Of a stretch of DNA of 5,456 nt, positions 5,415 to 5,456 are shown one piece after another (the first letter of the stretch is position 1; every line of letters starts with the position of its first letter). The translations under genes were made by a program, and so were the position numbers. The stretch is from Bacillus sp. JCM 19058 (GTDB lineage: Bacteria > Bacillota > Bacilli > Bacillales_H > Bacillaceae_D): NCBI GenBank assembly GCA_001310555.1, contig BAXO01000151.1, forward strand, positions 1 to 5,456, given 5' to 3'. Below the pieces are notes generated by a model, which was not told the DNA's origin, searched no databases, and saw nothing but the letters and a program-made list of their open reading frames with translations.

Positions 5415-5456
5415 GCTTCAAACCCTCCCTCGAGTGATCAATCGGCCAAGTCATTC

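Noticed and set aside
5438..5456. Possible last codons of an upstream gene (NDLAD, stop 5438-5440), which by synteny could be ypiA
   Set aside because: Only five codons are visible and another frame is also open, so it cannot be supported from this sequence.

Overview
The window reads as a stretch of a Bacillaceae (Firmicutes) chromosome. Every gene lies on the minus strand and the order matches Bacillus subtilis ypiB-ypiF-qcrA-qcrB-qcrC-ypjA-ypjB, so transcription runs from high to low coordinates. Strong purine-rich ribosome binding sites, TTG starts, T-tailed terminators and the fused b/c-type QcrC also point to Bacillaceae. The outward-facing cytochrome c domain of QcrC is very acidic, which hints at an alkaliphile or halophile; that part is inference.

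Layout, in the direction of transcription: ypiB (about 5414-4861, UPF0302 plus IDEAL domain) ends in a terminator. A roughly 330-base gap without a convincing gene follows. Next come ypiF (4520-4059, TTG start), a near-consensus SigA promoter, and the three-gene qcrABC operon (3925-1924) ending in a strong hairpin terminator. ypjA (1836-1237, membrane protein), a gap of about 300 bases with hairpins and a direct repeat, and ypjB (932-about 137) complete the genes. At the left edge a second good SigA promoter (42-70) points off the window, presumably at the next gene.

Functionally the centre is the menaquinol:cytochrome c reductase (b6c-type complex III): QcrA is the Rieske iron-sulfur protein, QcrB the cytochrome b6 subunit, and QcrC a subunit IV-like membrane domain fused to cytochrome c. 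YpiB, YpiF, YpjA and YpjB are conserved syntenic neighbours with no securely known role; YpjB belongs to a sporulation-associated family.

The most unusual property of the sequence is its reading frames. Four of the seven genes (ypiB, qcrB, qcrC, ypjB) are broken at about ten places, yet each restores to a full-length family member by small changes in homopolymers. All eight coding A/T runs of 7 or more bases are 1 or 2 bases too long for the frame, and two sites in qcrC are one base short. The three genes without such runs are intact. This is best explained by homopolymer errors in the read or assembly, not gene decay, so the genes are annotated below with their restored spans. I do not see a mobile element, CRISPR array, RNA gene or defence system, and no convincing novel multi-gene system.
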